Shown here: positions 60,990 to 64,000 of the stretch, in pieces
How the letters are laid out: every line of letters begins with the position of its first letter
How positions within the stretch are numbered: the first letter of the stretch is position 1
DNA from: CBDFGQ01 sp965247295
Lineage (GTDB): Bacteria; Chloroflexota; Dehalococcoidia; Lucifugimonadales; JAGWBF01
Assembly (NCBI GenBank): GCA_965247295.1
Contig: CBDFGQ010000007.1
Location: forward strand, 1 to 64,000
Reading direction: 5' to 3'
Length of the DNA stretch: 64,000 nt
Notes under the pieces: model-generated
Database searches by the model: none
What the model saw: the letters and a program-made list of their open reading frames with translations, nothing else
What the model was told of the DNA's origin: nothing
Translations under genes and position numbers: made by a program

Positions 60990-62078
60990 ATGGAAGACGC
61001 CGTCCTCGGAGTACGGATATCCAAGAGGTATCCTGGCTTTGAGCTGAAGGTGGATGCAGACTTTCCCGCGGGGATTACCGCAATATTCGGGCCCTCGGGC
61101 AGCGGTAAGACCACCATGCTGGACTGCATCGCGGGACTCAACACTCCTGACGAAGGGGAGATACGCCTCCGTGACCGCATCCTATTTTCCTCTGCGAATC
61201 GTATCAAAATGAGGCCCGAGCAGCGGCGGATAGGCTACATGTTTCAGGAGAGCCTGCTTTTCCCCCACTATCGGGTGAAGGACAATATTCTTTACGGTTA
61301 CCAGAGGACGCCGGCGGAGCGCAGGCGGGTTCAGCCCGAGCAGCTGGTGGAGCTACTGGAACTGGGTCCCCTCATGGAGCGGCGTCCTTCCTACCTGTCC
61401 ACCGGGGAGCGCCAGCGGGTGGCGCTGGCCCGCGCATTGGCCACCTCGCCCGAGCTGATGTTGCTGGACGAGCCCCTGGGGTCACTCGACCTTGCCCTCA
61501 TGGGTCGCACCCTGCGCTACCTGAAGGGCCTGCACCGCTGGCTCGGGATACCTATGGTCTACGTATCCCACTCCATCTCCGAGGTCCTGGCCATAGCGGA
61601 CAGGGCACTGGTCATCTCCGGCGGCAGGCAGCTCGCCTTCGACGAGCCCGGAAAGGTGCTGCTGGCTCCCTATGTCCATGCCCTGGTGGAGACGGGAAGC
61701 CTGGAAAACCTCTTGGACGTCGAGGTGTTGGACCGGGAGGCTACGGACGGCCTCACCAGCGGAAGGGTGGGCGAAACACTTCTGTGGATACCAGGCGTGC
61801 CCGCCCACGTTCAGGCTGGGGACACCATTTCCGTGGCCATAAGGGCGGCGGACATCATCGTGGCGCTGGACCGGCCGTGCCGGATAAGCGCCCGCAACAT
61901 TCTGGATGCCCGTATACAGGATATCCACCGGGTGGAAAGCGACGTGCTGCTCTACACCGACGTGGGCGCTCCTCTGGTGGTGGAGATTACTTCCAATGCC
62001 CTGGATGCTCTGGAGCTTAAGGAGGGGCAGCAGGTCTACCTCGTACTCAAGTCCAGCTCCATCGCGGTTTTGGGCTAG
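60990..62078 (+). CDS. modC: Molybdate ABC transporter ATP-binding protein
   Basis: 362 residues. Walker A GPSGSGKTT, Q-loop MFQESLLFPHYRV, signature LSTGERQRVALARAL, Walker B LMLLDEPLGSLD and the H-loop VSHSISE are all present. The C-terminal ~80 residues (GDTISVAIRAADIIVALDRPCRISARNIL ... LVVEITSNALDALELKEGQQVYLVLKSSS) form the TOBE/Mop domain that binds molybdate and controls transport in ModC. Confidence 0.93.
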   Translation: MEDAVLGVRISKRYPGFELKVDADFPAGITAIFGPSGSGKTTMLDCIAGLNTPDEGEIRLRDRILFSSANRIKMRPEQRRIGYMFQESLLFPHYRVKDNILYGYQRTPAERRRVQPEQLVELLELGPLMERRPSYLSTGERQRVALARALATSPELMLLDEPLGSLDLALMGRTLRYLKGLHRWLGIPMVYVSHSISEVLAIADRALVISGGRQLAFDEPGKVLLAPYVHALVETGSLENLLDVEVLDREATDGLTSGRVGETLLWIPGVPAHVQAGDTISVAIRAADIIVALDRPCRISARNILDARIQDIHRVESDVLLYTDVGAPLVVEITSNALDALELKEGQQVYLVLKSSSIAVLG

Positions 62079-62096
62079 GGTGATGGCAGGGCCGCG

Positions 62097-62333
62097 ATGA
62101 CATTCGTGCTGGGAATTCCGGCCTTGGCGCTAATGATCGGGCTGCTGTTCCTGATCCCCTCCCGCGCTCGGGTGGTAGCTATAGTTGGCACGTTCGGACT
62201 GTTCCTAGTGTTTCTGTTTCTCCTGCATTTTGGGTTATCGGTAGATTTTTGGTTATCTGTAAAGTTATCTATAGTTTTTTCATTAGTAGTGCTGCTGGCC
62301 CTTCTGGGCATCGCCGTCCAGTGGCTGGCATAG
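62097..62333 (+). CDS. Small membrane protein downstream of modC
   Basis: 78 residues, almost all hydrophobic, with two or three helices (FVLGIPALALMIGLLFLIP, VVAIVGTFGLFLVFLFLLHFGL, VFSLVVLLALLGIAVQWL). ATG at 62,097, 18 bp after modC. Base composition drops and T-rich codons increase near its end. Unknown function; its place at the end of modABC suggests a link to molybdate transport or only cotranscription. Confidence 0.55.
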   Translation: MTFVLGIPALALMIGLLFLIPSRARVVAIVGTFGLFLVFLFLLHFGLSVDFWLSVKLSIVFSLVVLLALLGIAVQWLA

Positions 62334-62370
62334 TGCCCTTAGCTTTGGGAGCAGAGTATTCCGAATCACC

Positions 62371-63291
62371 TCAGCCTGGACCGCCGTCCATGTGGGGTAC
62401 CAGGAGCGCGTACAGAACACCGTTGATTGGGGTAGGCACGCCTACCTCACGGCCGATCCTGACCAGGGCGCCGTTGAGGGCCTCCAGCTCCAGGGGCCTT
62501 CCCAGCTCCAGGTCGGTGTGCATGGACGCACGCAGGTTCTCGACTTCGGCATCCATGTAAGCCATGGTCCTGTCCACTACATCGGTGTCCAGTGCGATGC
62601 CCCTGGCCCTGGCCACTGCCTCCACCTCCCTCATGGCCCCTTGGAGCAGCTCCCGGCACTCCCGACGCCGTAGAAGGAGGCTCATGGCTGCCCTGGACGC
62701 GCCAGTGACGCCGGCCATGGTGGAGATGAAAAGGAACTTGGTCCATAGCTCCTTTAACACGTCTGTCGAGAGTTCCGCGGGTATCTGCGCTGCCCGCAAC
62801 GTCTCCAGGATACGTACTGCCCGGTCGGTCCGGCCCCCGTGCACCTCGCCGTAGACGATGCGCACGACGTCTCCCTGCTGCCTGATCACCCCCGGCGCCT
62901 CTACCTGAGTCTCCATGTAGGCAGCCCCGGGGAGCACCCTCTCCCTTCCCACCCCTCTCGATAGCTCTTCGAAGCTGTCCACGCCGTTCTGTAGCGTCAG
63001 CACGGAAGTATCTTCCCCCAGCAGAGGGGCCAGTGCGGAGATAGCGCTTCGGTTCTGGTAGGTCTTGACGGTGAATAGCACCAGCTCCACCGGGCCCACG
63101 TCCCCGGGGTCCTGGGTCGCCTCTGCCATAACCGTAAAGTCTCCCCACTGGGACTTCACCTGTAGCCCGTGGCTGCGGATGGCATCCAGGTGCGCCCCTC
63201 TGGCTATGAGGCTCACCCGATTACCCGCCCGGGCCAGCAGGCCGCCGAAATATCCCCCCACACTCCCTGCGCCCATCACTGCGATGTGCAT
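62371..63291 (-). CDS. 2-Dehydropantoate 2-reductase-like protein (PanE/ApbA family)
   Basis: 306 residues from ATG 63,291, where GAGG lies close upstream; an in-frame start at 63,339 adds 16 residues without similarity. NADP motif GAGSVGGYFGGLLARAG, the LFTVKTYQN segment with the catalytic-type Lys, TLQNGVDSFEEL, and the helical domain with ELWTKFLFISTMAGVTGASRA and the late PLELEALNGALVRIG (conserved Glu/Asn) support the family. PanE makes pantoate for coenzyme A. Many paralogues have other substrates, so the precise role is open. Convergent with the mod operon. Confidence 0.86.
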   Translation of the reverse strand: MHIAVMGAGSVGGYFGGLLARAGNRVSLIARGAHLDAIRSHGLQVKSQWGDFTVMAEATQDPGDVGPVELVLFTVKTYQNRSAISALAPLLGEDTSVLTLQNGVDSFEELSRGVGRERVLPGAAYMETQVEAPGVIRQQGDVVRIVYGEVHGGRTDRAVRILETLRAAQIPAELSTDVLKELWTKFLFISTMAGVTGASRAAMSLLLRRRECRELLQGAMREVEAVARARGIALDTDVVDRTMAYMDAEVENLRASMHTDLELGRPLELEALNGALVRIGREVGVPTPINGVLYALLVPHMDGGPG

Positions 63292-63427
63292 GGCTGCCTC
63301 CCCACGGAGCTTACTCAACGATACCCCGTGGCCGCTCATCCATTCAAGGCCCCCTTGAAGTACCCGGCCTCGCCCTGTAAGCTCTACACGACTCAGCTAG
63401 GGTACGCGGATGGAAGGAGTCAGGGCC

Positions 63428-64000
63428 ATGGCCAAGCTCACCGGGGCGCACCTGATGGTGCGGGCGCTGAAGATGGAAGGGATCGAAAAGGTCTTCACCA
63501 TCGTCGGAGATACGATCCTTCCCCTCATCGACGCCCTGGCGGACGAAGGTCTGGAGATCATAGACACCCGGCACGAGGCGGCGGCGATGCACATGGCCGA
63601 TGCATGGGCCAGGGTGACCGGGGAGCCGGCGGTGGGAATCTTTACCGGGGGCCCGGGCTTTTCCAACGCCATCTCGGCACTGCCCAACATCTACACCTCC
63701 GAGAGCCCTGTCATATTCATCAGCGGCGCCAGCGAACTCTCCGAGAAGGGGATGTACGGCTTTCAGGAGGTAGACCAGGTGGAAATGGCAGCCCCGGTGT
63801 CCAAAGGTGCCTGGCTGGTCCACGACCGCCGCCGGATCCCGGACTTCGTGGCCACCGCCTTCAGGACGGCACTCTCGGGCAGGCCTGGGCCCGTGCACCT
63901 CACCATACCCATAGATTTGCAAGAGCAGGAGTGCGGGGAAGACGAGCTGCCCCGCTACCGGCCTGCCGAGTACCGTAACCGGGGACGCTCACAGGGGGAC
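63428..64000 (+). CDS. Thiamine-diphosphate-dependent enzyme, N-terminal domain (cut by window edge)
   Basis: 191 residues visible. MAKLTGAHLMVRALKMEGIEKVF and the pyrimidine-domain motif RHEAAAMHMADAWARVTG, whose Glu activates thiamine diphosphate, place it in the acetolactate synthase / oxalyl-CoA decarboxylase / benzoylformate decarboxylase group. VGIFTGGPGFSNAISALPNIYTSESPVIFISG is the following conserved stretch. GGAAGGAG lies seven bases before ATG 63,428; an upstream in-frame ATG at 63,410 is less likely. The PP domain lies beyond the window. Substrate cannot be assigned. Confidence 0.85.
   Translation, partial: MAKLTGAHLMVRALKMEGIEKVFTIVGDTILPLIDALADEGLEIIDTRHEAAAMHMADAWARVTGEPAVGIFTGGPGFSNAISALPNIYTSESPVIFISGASELSEKGMYGFQEVDQVEMAAPVSKGAWLVHDRRRIPDFVATAFRTALSGRPGPVHLTIPIDLQEQECGEDELPRYRPAEYRNRGRSQGD

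Overview
The window is GC-rich bacterial DNA with dense genes, short intergenic gaps and frequent GTG/TTG starts. Hopanoid genes, a dipeptide-type ABC binding lipoprotein with a charged Glu-Lys-Val linker after the lipobox, a phosphatidylinositol-type lipid gene set and a giant secreted repeat protein together suggest an uncultured member of the Chloroflexota, perhaps Dehalococcoidia-like. That assignment is inferred from gene content alone. I saw no tRNA, rRNA or CRISPR array.

Layout. 1-4.5 kb: a minus-strand hopanoid operon (prenyl diphosphate synthase, hpnH, hpnG, hpnA, shc; shc runs off the left edge). 4.6-6.3 kb: a complete IS1380-family element. 6.5-35.5 kb: a surface-protein locus with a roughly 606-residue secreted protein followed by a coding run of 26,963 bp. 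With four small frameshifts repaired, that run encodes one secreted, C-terminally membrane-anchored protein of about 8,990 residues. It is built from a cohesin-like domain, about 42 fibronectin/Ig-like modules, six Cys-containing modules, more cohesin-like domains, PKD domains and CARDB-like domains. Its repeat half is saturated with the tripeptide Thr-Gly-Asp.

35.7-44.7 kb: housekeeping genes, namely a histidine phosphatase, tilS, a DUF6282 hydrolase, an EF-Tu domain-2-like protein, ribH, a double-thioredoxin oxidoreductase, an inositol-lipid set (CDP-alcohol phosphotransferase, PimA-like glycosyltransferase, inositol-1-phosphate synthase) and lepB with a good terminator. 45.0-46.4 kb: a truncated second copy of the same IS in inverted orientation, interleaved with duplicated pieces of the neighbouring permease gene. 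46.0-50.2 kb: a dipeptide ABC operon whose dppC has lost its 3' end in that rearrangement. 50.3-52.6 kb: a Fur/Zur-type regulator and a zinc/manganese ABC transporter (znuC, znuB) with candidate shared operators.

52.9-56.0 kb: two paralogous polysaccharide-deacetylase-like proteins and an amidohydrolase, probably one catabolic operon. 56.4-59.0 kb: a thioredoxin-reductase-like flavoprotein, a PEP mutase/isocitrate lyase-family enzyme and a DUF4389 membrane protein. 59.2-62.3 kb: a molybdate transport operon (small ORF, modA, modB, modC, small membrane protein). 62.4-64 kb: a ketopantoate reductase-like gene and the start of a thiamine-diphosphate enzyme.

The most unusual content is the giant TGD-rich adhesin-like gene with its companion, and the IS/dppC mosaic. 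The frameshifts in the giant gene may be real decay or consensus errors; the sequence alone cannot decide. All counts and coordinates of motifs were made by hand.
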